From an uncultured Roseburia sp. (GTDB lineage Bacteria > Bacillota > Clostridia > Lachnospirales > Lachnospiraceae), in contig URUD01000019.1 in the NCBI GenBank assembly GCA_900550935.1, positions 1 to 46,778 on the forward strand: a stretch of DNA of 46,778 nt, given 5' to 3'. A program made the position numbers and the translations under genes. Position 1 is the first letter of the stretch. Each line of letters starts with the position of its first letter. This document shows positions 1 through 7,017 of this stretch, piece by piece. The notes under the pieces were generated by a model. The model made no database searches. It saw nothing but the letters and a program-made list of their open reading frames with translations, and was not told the origin of the DNA.

Positions 1-55
1 TTTTCATCATTGACCAGCCATGATCAATGCCGATTACTTCTAACTTGTTATTCAT
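1..55 (-). CDS. ParM/StbA-like actin-family ATPase, N-terminus only (partial)
   Basis: The only visible part is the first 18 codons, running off the left edge; they encode MNNKLEVIGIDHGWSMMK. The IGIDHGWSMMK stretch is the phosphate-1 loop style used by plasmid ParM/StbA and Alp actin-like ATPases found in plasmids and conjugative elements of Firmicutes, which push DNA copies apart. The ATG sits 51 bases past the stop of a cysteine-rich mini-protein gene on the same strand, so the two are likely cotranscribed. With so little sequence, another actin-like protein (MreB-like, FtsA-like) cannot be excluded. The family call rests on this N-terminal motif and the accessory context. Confidence 0.6.
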   Translation of the reverse strand, partial: MNNKLEVIGIDHGWSMMK

Positions 56-106
56 ATGTTTTGCACATCCTTTCTTCTTAAACAGCCACTTGAACATCTT
101 AACCAC

Positions 107-361
107 CTACTTTCCTATCAGCTTTCGCATACAAGGAAAACAATAACCATTCCCTTGATAATATGGACATCCGACACATTCTGTCGGAAGTTTCTGTTCT
201 TTTTTCTTAGATGGTTTACAACATGTTCCATTGGCACATCTGTTGTTATGTCCCCAGAAGAATCTACAATGCATACAATCTTTTAATTCTCTTTCAAGCT
301 TTTCTTCTGGAGATACAAACCTGCGTTTCTTATGCTTATCTCTTTTTTCAACTGTTCCCAC
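107..361 (-). CDS. Cysteine-rich mini-protein, putative zinc-binding
   Basis: About 84 residues with eight cysteines. CMHC, then CANGTCC, come first, followed near the C-terminus by CVGC and CFPC; a basic stretch precedes and separates the two halves. The spacing of CxxC pairs suggests two small zinc knuckles, but no named family is recognised. I chose the GTG at 361 because GGGAGGAG lies 5-6 bases upstream; a TTG 21 bases earlier would lie inside that site. The start overlaps the end of the upstream membrane peptide gene by 14 bases, indicating translational coupling, and a ParM-like gene follows. The set looks like a plasmid or conjugative-element maintenance operon. DNA or RNA binding is a guess from the cysteine pairs and the positive charge. 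Confidence 0.65.
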   Translation of the reverse strand: MGTVEKRDKHKKRRFVSPEEKLERELKDCMHCRFFWGHNNRCANGTCCKPSKKKEQKLPTECVGCPYYQGNGYCFPCMRKLIGK

Positions 362-497
362 CAGAGCTCTCCTCCCTTCCAAGGAGTGATTGCTCTCTTA
401 TATTTTCCAATATCCTGTCCGACTCACCTGCTGTCCTTGCTAATGAATACAATACAATAAGAACAATAATTATAAATGCTATGCTAAATCCCATCAT
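348..497 (-). CDS. 49-residue single-pass membrane peptide
   Basis: A short gene with a textbook ribosome binding site (AAGGAGGA, seven bases before ATG). The product starts MMGFSIAFIIIVLIVLYSLA, a single hydrophobic helix of about 18 residues, followed by a short polar tail rich in Glu, Arg and Ser. Its stop overlaps the start of the cysteine-rich gene by 14 bases, so the two are probably translated together. No family is recognised. The strong site, the coherent membrane helix and the tight coupling argue that it is real rather than chance. It could be a membrane anchor or regulator for the element, or a toxin-like peptide; nothing in the sequence decides between these. Confidence 0.6.
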   Translation of the reverse strand: MMGFSIAFIIIVLIVLYSLARTAGESDRILENIREQSLLGREESSGGNS

Positions 498-555
498 CAC
501 TTTATCCTCCTTCAAATTAGTTGCCATATAGACAAAATTTGAATTTGGAAGTGAT

Positions 556-1040
556 ATAGTCTACATGGCTATGCTTAATGCTAAGCATGTAGGTACACGC
601 CAGTCTTCTAGACTCCTATATCGCCCCGTGTACAAAGAGGTGTTCTCACCTCCGGGAGTTACAGACGAGCCACAAAATGTGTTTCACGACGCCCTTCTGA
701 ATTATTAGAAGCACTATCTCCTCTTTTAGCCTTTTGAGGATAAGGACGAACTTCTCGCCCTCTGTGGTTAATTATCCTTACGCAACATGCCGGTCTACGC
801 TTCGCTTCGGTCCGCGCAGAGCAGAGATCCACCGGATCTCTTGCGCCCTTTTACCAGATTTCTATCCAGCTTCTCGCCCTTCATCTTTCGATCCATCAGA
901 CTACTAATATGATAGCTGTGACTTTCATCTTCCAGGTACATGCCCCGTAATTTTACTACCTACAGAAATTCTGTAGTGCAAACTACTTTGCAAATCTGTA
1001 ACTGATTATTCAATTGTTACGTCCAATCTCTCTTGGACAA
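556..1040 (-). ncRNA. Candidate large structured non-coding RNA (about 480 nt)
   Basis: This gene-free stretch is filled with inverted repeats: CTACATGG...GTAG with an inner 7-bp perfect stem (561-592); GTACACG/CGTGTAC enclosing AGTC/GACT (593-633); GAGGTG/CACCTC with a 4-base loop (637-652); TAAGGA/TCCTTA (741-780); GAGATCC/GGATCTC with a 3-base loop (824-840); a 17-base palindrome (960-976); TGCAAA/TTTGCA (977-992); GTCCAA/TTGGAC (1021-1038). The 10-mer GGGCGAGAAG occurs twice on the minus strand (751-760, 870-879). The minus strand is preferred because all neighbouring element genes run that way. Two short overlapping open frames cross it without a clear ribosome site. It has the size and hairpin density of large bacterial RNAs such as ROOL or GOLLD, but membership of a known class is not established here. 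Confidence 0.5.
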
Positions 1041-1094
1041 TTGATATTCTACAATGCACTTTAATTTTACGGAAGTGACACCACTGGTGTATTT

Positions 1095-1379
1095 TTACGA
1101 ATTTTCACCAGTTTTTGGTGTATTTGTCATTTCCTTTAATTTGTTCCATGTATGCTTAGGCAGTTCTCTTGCCGGCTCTCTGAATCGTTCAAGATATTTT
1201 TCAAATAATTCCGTATTGATTAATGCTGTATTACCGACTTTATAGACTGCTCCTGCCTCTCTCGCAATTACTATGATTCTCGATTTACTTATCCCATAAA
1301 TAATCGCTCCTTCCTCTGCATTGACAAATTTTTTCATAAAATCCTTTGTATCTGAATAGCACTTATATGAGTAACTCAT
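1095..1379 (-). CDS. DUF6462-like (excisionase-like) small protein, copy 3
   Basis: 94 residues carrying one copy of a domain repeated across this locus: KKFVNAEEGAIIYGISKSR, then IVIAREAGAVYKVGNTALIN, then EKYLERFREP. The pattern (basic-hydrophobic start, GISKSR helix, REAGAVYKVG turn, ALIN strand, terminal helix) resembles winged-helix excisionase or MerR-like DNA-binding units common in Lachnospiraceae mobile elements; I believe the family is DUF6462. The ribosome site AAAGGAG overlaps the end of the upstream gene, four bases separate the two genes, and the run of three ends here. DNA binding is inferred from the fold pattern. An extra C-terminal tail of about 20 polar residues is not shared by the other copies. 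Confidence 0.7.
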   Translation of the reverse strand: MSYSYKCYSDTKDFMKKFVNAEEGAIIYGISKSRIIVIAREAGAVYKVGNTALINTELFEKYLERFREPARELPKHTWNKLKEMTNTPKTGENS

Positions 1380-1382
1380 TCA

Positions 1383-1841
1383 TCAGTCTCCTTTCACATT
1401 TGGCAATGGATGTTTCATTTCTGTTGGCGGTTCTCTGAATTGCTCCATATATTCATCAAACACCTCCAGATTAATCAGAATAGTATTTCCTTTTGCTTCG
1501 CCTATCTTATATACAGCTCCAGCTGCTCTAGCCATTTCGATAAATCTATGATGTCCTATGCTGTAAGTCATTGAACCCTCTCCGATTCTCACAAACTTCT
1601 TTTCCACAATTTTATTTGAACTAGGAACTCTTGCAGAATGTTTCATAAATTTCATCAACCTTTCCTTATGTACTAATATAATCTTTGCAAGCTGATATCT
1701 TGCTCCAGCAGCCAACGCTATATCCATTGCCTCATCTTGTGTTACATCTAATAAAACCATTACCTCATCAATACGAATAAATCTTGGTTTTACAGTTTCT
1801 TTTCTATAGGCACAAACTGAACCACTCAATGTATTTACCAT
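1383..1841 (-). CDS. Two-domain DUF6462-like (excisionase-like) protein, copies 1-2 fused
   Basis: 152 residues holding two head-to-tail copies of the domain. Copy one is about residues 20-70 (RFIRIDEVMVLLDVTQDEA, AAGARYQLAKIILVHKERL). Copy two is about residues 80-140 (KKFVRIGEGSMTYSIGHHRF, ARAAGAVYKIGEAKGNTILI, DEYMEQFREP). The second copy is closer to the downstream gene (both end in F-R-E-P) and the first has diverged, which suggests fusion of two ancestral single-domain genes. The ATG follows the previous stop by eight bases with AGGTGATG just ahead. A tandem DNA-binding arrangement would suit an excisionase or element regulator, but function is inferred only from family resemblance. Confidence 0.7.
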   Translation of the reverse strand: MVNTLSGSVCAYRKETVKPRFIRIDEVMVLLDVTQDEAMDIALAAGARYQLAKIILVHKERLMKFMKHSARVPSSNKIVEKKFVRIGEGSMTYSIGHHRFIEMARAAGAVYKIGEAKGNTILINLEVFDEYMEQFREPPTEMKHPLPNVKGD

Positions 1842-1849
1842 AACATCAC

Positions 1850-2071
1850 CTACTTATAAAACTCAGAATCTGTAATATGAAAAGTTTCAAGATACTTATC
1901 CAATATTTCTGTATTAACAAGTACAAGCTGACCAATTTTATAACAAGCCTTGGCATCCTTAGCCACTTCCTGAAATTTTGTCATTCCCATACTGTACATT
2001 TTTGCACCATCTGAATATCTTACAAACTTTTTTGCATCCTCATATCTATCTTTCTTCTTTGATTCATTCAT
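1850..2071 (-). CDS. DUF6462-like (excisionase-like) small protein, first of three genes
   Basis: 73 residues, essentially one bare domain: KKFVRYSDGAKMYSMGMTKF, EVAKDAKACYKIGQLVLVN, then LDKYLETFHI. YSMGMTKFQEVAKDAKA...VLVN is the clearest match in the window to what I know as DUF6462, small proteins often found beside integrases in Lachnospiraceae elements. Start ATG has GAAAGGAG eight bases upstream. It heads a three-gene run with 3-8 base gaps. Plausible roles are excisionase or local transcription regulator; no integrase lies in the window to confirm this. A strong hairpin lies directly upstream and isolates the run from lysS. Confidence 0.72.
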   Translation of the reverse strand: MNESKKKDRYEDAKKFVRYSDGAKMYSMGMTKFQEVAKDAKACYKIGQLVLVNTEILDKYLETFHITDSEFYK

Positions 2072-2131
2072 TGCTGTGCTCCTTTCACTTTGACTTCATA
2101 ACAAATGACGTATTTTCTCCATAACGCAAAA

Positions 2132-2171
2132 AAGAGGACATCTTCTAAATTTCTTTAGAAAATGTCCTCTT
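2132..2171. terminator. Strong hairpin between mobile region and lysS
   Basis: AAGAGGACAT, one mismatch, TTCTAAA, a short loop, then the complementary arms TTTAGAA and ATGTCCTCTT. The arms start with A and end with T runs in both directions, so it could terminate transcription from either side. It lies 139 bases beyond the lysS stop and 60 bases upstream of the DUF6462-like run. Confidence 0.6.
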
Positions 2172-2310
2172 AGCAGTTCATATTCGATTGAATCTTATTC
2201 TTTTCAGATTGTGTACTCTTTCATACTGATGTAAATGACTATGCCAAAATACGTCTTTTAATGCGTCCTTTGACGTACTCGAATGCCTCAATCCCGCATA
2301 AAAACTAGGT

Positions 2311-3798
2311 TTATTTATCCAAGCTCTTCATCGTCGGGAACAGCAGTACGTCCCTGATCGCTGGGCTGTTTGTCATCATCATGACCATACGGTCAATTCC
2401 AAAGCCAATACCACCTGTCGGAGGCATACCGATCGCAAGTGCGTTTAAGAAGTCCTCGTCTAAATGATTTGCTTCCTCATCACCTGCTGCAAGCAGAGCT
2501 TCCTGCGCTTCGAAACGTTTTCTCTGATCCTCCGGATCATTTAACTCGGAGTAAGCGTTTGCCATCTCCCAACCGTTCATGAAGAACTCGAAACGCTCTA
2601 CATAATCCGGGTCCTCCGGTTTCTTCTTGGTCAGAGGAGAGATCTCGATCGGATGATCCATAACGAAAGTAGGCTGGATCAGGTGCTCTTCTACATACTC
2701 CTCGAAGAATAAGTTTAAGATATCACCTTTTTCGTGTCTCTCTTCGTATTCGATATGGTGCTCATCTGCTAATTTCTTTGCTTCCTCTGTTGTATGGATC
2801 TCGTTAAAATCAACATTTGCATATTTTTTAACGGCATCTAACATGGTAATGCGCTCGAATGGTTTGGATAAATCCATGGTGTGCTCGCCATACTGGATGA
2901 TCTCAGAACCGGTAACTTCTTTTGCTACATAGCGGTAAAGGTTCTCGGTCAGATCCATCATGCCGTGATAATCGGTATATGCCTGATATAACTCCATCAG
3001 GGTAAATTCCGGATTGTGTCTGGTATCTAATCCCTCGTTACGGAATACACGTCCGATCTCATAGACACGCTCCATGCCACCTACGATCAGTCTCTTTAAG
3101 TATAACTCAAGAGAGATACGAAGACGTAAATCCTCGTCTAATGCGTTAAAATGGGTCTCGAAAGGTCTTGCTGCTGCACCACCTGCGTTCTGAACTAACA
3201 TCGGGGTCTCTACTTCCATGAAGCCCTGTCCATCCAGATAACGGCGGATCGTGCTGATCACCTTGGAACGTTTTACGAAAGTATCTTTTACTTCCTCGTT
3301 CATAATAAGGTCAACATATCTCTGACGATATCTGGTATCGGTATCGGTCAGTCCATGGAATTTCTCAGGAAGGATCTGTAAACTCTTGGAAAGCAGAACT
3401 ACCTCTGTTGCATGGATGGAGATCTCGCCTGTTTTGGTTTTGAAAACAGTACCTTTGATTCCTAAGATATCACCAACGTCGTATTTCTTGAAATCTTTAT
3501 AAGAATCCTCTCCGATATTGTCTCTTGCAACGTATGCCTGAATCTTACCCTTTAAATCCTGAATATTGCAGAAAGATGCTTTACCCATAACACGTTTGAA
3601 CATCATACGTCCGGCAACGGTTACCTCTGCGCCTTCCATTTCTTCAAAATGCTCGCGGATATCTGTGGTGTGATGTGTCACATCATATTTTGTGATAACA
3701 AACGGGTCTTTGCCATTTGCCTGCAGCTCATGCAGCTTATCATAGCGAACCTGGATCAACTGGTTTAAATCCTGCTGGTTATTGTTCTGCTCTGCCAT
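2311..3798 (-). CDS. lysS: Lysine--tRNA ligase, class II
   Basis: 495 residues, the normal length of bacterial LysRS, charging tRNA-Lys in the cytoplasm. The N-terminal OB-fold anticodon-binding domain covers about residues 50-160 (GAEVTVAGRMMFKRVMGKAS). Class II motif 2 is FRNEGLDTRHNPEFTLMELY and motif 3 is GIGFGIDRMVMMM near the C-terminus, with the usual PPTGG before it. I chose ATG at 3798 (MAEQNNNQQD) because AGGAGGAAG lies just upstream; the longer open frame would run into greA. It follows greA by 19 bases, the common greA-lysS pair of Firmicutes. Confidence 0.97.
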   Translation of the reverse strand: MAEQNNNQQDLNQLIQVRYDKLHELQANGKDPFVITKYDVTHHTTDIREHFEEMEGAEVTVAGRMMFKRVMGKASFCNIQDLKGKIQAYVARDNIGEDSYKDFKKYDVGDILGIKGTVFKTKTGEISIHATEVVLLSKSLQILPEKFHGLTDTDTRYRQRYVDLIMNEEVKDTFVKRSKVISTIRRYLDGQGFMEVETPMLVQNAGGAAARPFETHFNALDEDLRLRISLELYLKRLIVGGMERVYEIGRVFRNEGLDTRHNPEFTLMELYQAYTDYHGMMDLTENLYRYVAKEVTGSEIIQYGEHTMDLSKPFERITMLDAVKKYANVDFNEIHTTEEAKKLADEHHIEYEERHEKGDILNLFFEEYVEEHLIQPTFVMDHPIEISPLTKKKPEDPDYVERFEFFMNGWEMANAYSELNDPEDQRKRFEAQEALLAAGDEEANHLDEDFLNALAIGMPPTGGIGFGIDRMVMMMTNSPAIRDVLLFPTMKSLDK

Positions 3799-3817
3799 TT
3801 TCTTCCTCCTACTGGTA

Positions 3818-4297
3818 TTAGTTTGCTCTGTGAATAGAAAGCACTTTGTATTCGAACTCTCCTGCCGGAGTCTCAACTTTTACGGTATCACCGACTTTTT
3901 TGCCTAATAATGCCTTGCCGACCGGAGACTCATTGGAAATCTTTCCTTTTAAGCTGTTTGCCTCGGTAGAACCAACAATCTTATATTCTAATTCCTCGTC
4001 AAACTCGCAGTCTAAGATCTTGATGTTGCATCCGATGCTTACTTTATCTAAGTCAGCCTCTTCCTCGACAACAACTTCTGCGTTCTTTAAGATCTTCTCT
4101 AACTCTTCGATACGAGCCTCGATATCTCTCTGCTCGTCCTTTGCTGCATCATACTCAGCGTTCTCTGATAAGTCTCCCTGCTCTCTCGCCTCTTTGATCT
4201 TCTGAGAGACTTCTTTTCTGCGGACTACCTTTAAGTTTTCCAGTTCGTCCTCAAGTTTCTTCAATCCTTCGTAAGTCAGAATATTTTTCTTATCCAT
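3818..4297 (-). CDS. greA: Transcription elongation factor GreA
   Basis: 159 residues, standard GreA length. The N-terminal coiled coil reaches into the RNA polymerase secondary channel to trigger cleavage of backtracked RNA; its tip is LSENAEYDAAKDEQ with the acidic residues conserved. The C-terminal FKBP-like domain contains SPVGKALLGKKVGDTVKVET and ends in EYKVLSI. ATG at 4297 follows AGAAGGG; the open frame extends upstream but without family similarity. It precedes lysS and lies 31 bases downstream of an unknown gene in the same direction. Confidence 0.97.
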   Translation of the reverse strand: MDKKNILTYEGLKKLEDELENLKVVRRKEVSQKIKEAREQGDLSENAEYDAAKDEQRDIEARIEELEKILKNAEVVVEEEADLDKVSIGCNIKILDCEFDEELEYKIVGSTEANSLKGKISNESPVGKALLGKKVGDTVKVETPAGEFEYKVLSIHRAN

Positions 4298-4328
4298 CGC
4301 TTTTACCCTTCTATTTGTATTTATTTTG

Positions 4329-4871
4329 TTATTGAAAAAATGCCGCCTCAAACCGGTCGCGGTATGGCTTTTTTCTTATGTTTCCCTGTCTCTTAACAAT
4401 CACAGTATTATAACCGATAGGCACCACAATGTCAAGATTTGCCGCCTTTTCCCAAGGTTTTTTGTAGATTGGAATGTAATGTTTGCCGAGACGGATCTGT
4501 CCATCGTAACATTTTCCCTGCCACTCAAAATCAAACAGGATCGTATTTTTTACCGGATGCCCCGTCGCATCCTTCCGCCTTAACATATACCGTTTGGAGA
4601 TCGTCTTTACGATCAGCCCGTTCTCTTCATACATTTTCTCTGCAAACACACGAAAATATGCAGGCCGCTCGGTGTAGATCGTGACATCGTTCAGTTCCGC
4701 CCCGATCTGTTCCAATACCGACCGGCAGTCCTGCATCTGAAACTGTTGTGCCGATCTGTCATCCTCATCTATGATCTCCACTCTGGCGTGCCCCGGCAAT
4801 ATCTGTTTTGCCTGCAATATCCCAAAATATACCGGTGTAAACTCTGCTAAAAATTCGTTGGCATATGACAT
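4329..4871 (-). CDS. Conserved hypothetical protein between dusB and greA
   Basis: 180 residues, soluble, no signal peptide or membrane segment. No family is recognised with confidence. Visible features are an N-terminal hydrophobic/aromatic stretch (FTPVYFGILQAKQILPG), a middle region with RMLRR-type basic residues, and a C-terminal half rich in beta-strand patterns (TILFDFEWQGKCYDGQI, VVPIGYNTVIVKR). ATG at 4871 has GGAGATCGGA directly upstream. It sits 18 bases after dusB and 31 before greA, so it is likely part of the same operon. Genes here act on tRNA or transcription, but a shared role is only context. Confidence 0.7.
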   Translation of the reverse strand: MSYANEFLAEFTPVYFGILQAKQILPGHARVEIIDEDDRSAQQFQMQDCRSVLEQIGAELNDVTIYTERPAYFRVFAEKMYEENGLIVKTISKRYMLRRKDATGHPVKNTILFDFEWQGKCYDGQIRLGKHYIPIYKKPWEKAANLDIVVPIGYNTVIVKRQGNIRKKPYRDRFEAAFFQ

Positions 4872-4889
4872 TCCGATCTCCAGTCCGCA

Positions 4890-5885
4890 TCATACTTGTC
4901 TTTCCACATTATATGACTGGACTTCCCGGAATAATGCCTCTAACTGCTCGTAATTTTCCACCTCATTGATCCTGCCGCGCAGCCTTGAGGAATTTTTATA
5001 TCCTGCCGTGTACCATGCGGCATGCTTGCGGATCTCACGGATCCCGGTATATTCCCCTTTGAACTCAAGCTGCATCTTTGCATGGCGCAGCAGCATCTCT
5101 GTCATTTCTGAAAAATCCGGTTTTGGAAGCTGTTCTCCTGTCTCAAAATAGTGCAGGATCTGACGGAAGATCCATGGATTTCCCTCCGCTCCTCTTGCGA
5201 TCATAAAACCATCGCAGCCGGTCTGTTTCTCCATGGCGATCACATCCTCTGCCGTCAGAAGATCCCCGTTTCCAATGACCGGTATCGACACACGCTCTTT
5301 TACCTGCCGTATGATATCCCAGTCCGCTTTTCCGGAATAAAACTGCTCTCTGGTCCTTCCATGCACTGCCACCGCCGCTGCACCGGATTCTTCGGCGATA
5401 TGCGCCATCTCGACTGCATTGACATGATCATCATCAAATCCCTTGCGGATCTTGACCGTGACCGGCTTTTTGATCGCACGGACCGTTTTCTCGATGATCT
5501 CACCCGCCAGTTTGGGATTTTTCATCAGTGCAGAACCATCGCCGTTATTGACCACCTTTGGTACCGGGCAGCCCATATTGATATCTAAAATGTCAAACGG
5601 ACGGTCTTCCATCTGTTTTGCGATCTCACTGATGATATCCGGGTCGGAACCAAAAAGCTGAAGCGACACAGGATTTTCCCGCGGATCGATCGTCAAAAGT
5701 TCCTCCGTGTTTTTATTTTTGTATAAGATCGCTTTTGCACTTACCATCTCCATGCAGAGAAGTCCTGCGCCCTGCTCCTTGCACAACAAGCGAAATGGCA
5801 GGTCCGTTACGCCTGCCATCGGTGCCAGTATTAAATTATTTTTCAGTGTCACATTTCCTATCTGCAACTGCTTTATTGTACTCAT
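4890..5885 (-). CDS. dusB: tRNA-dihydrouridine synthase
   Basis: 331 residues, a TIM-barrel FMN enzyme that reduces specific uridines of tRNA to dihydrouridine using NAD(P)H. The start LKNNLILAPMAGVTDLPFR is the FMN-binding opening of the family. The catalytic cysteine is in NMGCPVPKVVNNGDGSALM, and VHGRTREQFYSGKADW and IGNGDL are conserved FMN/tRNA contacts. The N-terminus matches the DusB/YacF subgroup usual in Firmicutes. Its ATG overlaps the coaX stop as ATGA. The upstream ribosome site is weak (GGGAAAATAAAAG), consistent with coupling to coaX. Confidence 0.93.
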   Translation of the reverse strand: MSTIKQLQIGNVTLKNNLILAPMAGVTDLPFRLLCKEQGAGLLCMEMVSAKAILYKNKNTEELLTIDPRENPVSLQLFGSDPDIISEIAKQMEDRPFDILDINMGCPVPKVVNNGDGSALMKNPKLAGEIIEKTVRAIKKPVTVKIRKGFDDDHVNAVEMAHIAEESGAAAVAVHGRTREQFYSGKADWDIIRQVKERVSIPVIGNGDLLTAEDVIAMEKQTGCDGFMIARGAEGNPWIFRQILHYFETGEQLPKPDFSEMTEMLLRHAKMQLEFKGEYTGIREIRKHAAWYTAGYKNSSRLRGRINEVENYEQLEALFREVQSYNVERQV

Positions 5886-6676
5886 AATGCTTTTATTTTC
5901 CCGGATTTCCGATTCTGTTTTTTGTAGATAATGTTCATGCCCTTTAAAGTCAGGTTCGGGTCATATACGTCAATCGCTGTTGTTTCATTTGCTATGATAC
6001 GACCAAGGCCTCCCGTTGCCACTACTTTTACCTCGCCAAGACCAGATTCCTCAATCATATGACGGACGATATATTCTGTCTGTCCGATCTGTCCATAAAC
6101 AAGTCCTGCCTGCATACTTGAAATGGTCTCTTTTGCAAGAATACTCTCCGGCTTGCGGATCTCGATCTCCGGAAGCTTTGCTGCATCCTCCCACAATGCC
6201 TTTGCAGAAATACGGATACCAGGTGCCGTTACTCCGGAAAGAAATGCACCATCCCTATCCACGAGATCGTAGGTCGTTGCCGTACCAAAGTCCAGAACCA
6301 GTACCGGGCCGCCGTAAATACCATACGCTGCGGCTGCATCCACAATACGGTCTGCCCCGATCTGGCGCGGGTTCTCAGTCACAACACGGATGCCGGTTTT
6401 CGTTCCCGGTTCGATCACGATCGGACGGATGCCAAAATATTTTACAATGGCTCCCTCTAAGGAATGCATTACATTTGGAACGACCGAAGCAATGATCACA
6501 TCTAAGATTTCTTCGTGTTTGATATCGTTCTGCTCTAAAAGACTGGTCAGGATCATCGCATACTCATCCGAGGTACGCGCCATCTTGGTTGTCAGACGGA
6601 AGGTTGCCTGTATCTTGTCCCCATCAAACACACCTATTGTAATATTGGTATTTCCTACATCAACTGTTAATATCAT
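5882..6676 (-). CDS. coaX: Type III pantothenate kinase
   Basis: 264 residues, the first committed step of coenzyme A synthesis: phosphorylates pantothenate, is not inhibited by CoA, and needs a monovalent cation. ASKHA-fold signatures are the start LTVDVGNTNITIGVFDGD, the pantothenate-site GADR (in QIGADRIVDAA), the second phosphate loop LDFGTATTYDLVDRDG and ATGGLG near the C-terminus. I prefer ATG at 6676 because AGGGGTGA lies just upstream; an in-frame GTG nine bases earlier is the alternative. The stop overlaps dusB as ATGA and the gene follows a DUF6145-like gene by 11 bases. Confidence 0.95.
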   Translation of the reverse strand: MILTVDVGNTNITIGVFDGDKIQATFRLTTKMARTSDEYAMILTSLLEQNDIKHEEILDVIIASVVPNVMHSLEGAIVKYFGIRPIVIEPGTKTGIRVVTENPRQIGADRIVDAAAAYGIYGGPVLVLDFGTATTYDLVDRDGAFLSGVTAPGIRISAKALWEDAAKLPEIEIRKPESILAKETISSMQAGLVYGQIGQTEYIVRHMIEESGLGEVKVVATGGLGRIIANETTAIDVYDPNLTLKGMNIIYKKQNRKSGKIKAL

Positions 6677-6687
6677 CTCTTTCACCC

Positions 6688-7017
6688 CTATATTCCTACA
6701 TATAGTACTTTATAATACATTTCCAAAGAACGCAGCAAGTCTTCTTTGGTTCTCTGCAGCTCTCTGATTTTGAGCCCGCATCCGATCTCATCGTAAAGCA
6801 GGTCTCCCTCATCGCAGGATGTTTTAAATTCAAGATTGCCCTCCTCATCAAACACCAGCTGGAAAATCCCGCCGATGTCCTCGGTAAACAATACGCACAT
6901 AATTTTTAATTCATCGCGCACGGACTCCGGCAATCCTCTGAAATCCTCATTCAAATAATATTTTTTGTTGTATGCGCTTGCGCCGCAAAGCACGACTTCT
7001 TCTTTAGACATATCCAT
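6688..7017 (-). CDS. DUF6145-like small protein
   Basis: 109 residues, acidic and soluble. The start (KEEVVLCGASAYNKKYYLNE), the middle (FTEDIGGIFQLVFDEEGNLE) and the acidic turn CDEGDLLYDEIGCGLKI match what I recall as DUF6145, a Lachnospiraceae family of unknown function found beside birA and coaX. ATG at 7017 follows GAGAGG by five bases and overlaps the birA stop by 14 bases, so translation is probably coupled. Given neighbours for biotin transfer and CoA synthesis a role in cofactor metabolism is conceivable, but nothing in the sequence shows it. Confidence 0.68.
   Translation of the reverse strand: MDMSKEEVVLCGASAYNKKYYLNEDFRGLPESVRDELKIMCVLFTEDIGGIFQLVFDEEGNLEFKTSCDEGDLLYDEIGCGLKIRELQRTKEDLLRSLEMYYKVLYVGI

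Noticed and set aside
881..900. Hammerhead-like CTGATG...GAAA on the minus strand
   Set aside because: The core reads CTGATGG rather than CTGATGA and the surrounding stems do not form the three-way junction.
795..941. 48-codon minus-strand open frame starting MYLEDESHSYHIS
   Set aside because: Only GGGG directly against the ATG upstream, and it crosses hairpins; treated as part of the RNA candidate until tested.
2180..2310. Twenty-codon open frame after lysS as integrase remnant
   Set aside because: Too short, with no start codon or recognisable motif.
5151..5588. 145-codon plus-strand open frame opposite dusB
   Set aside because: Covers the conserved dusB catalytic region; no signal of its own.
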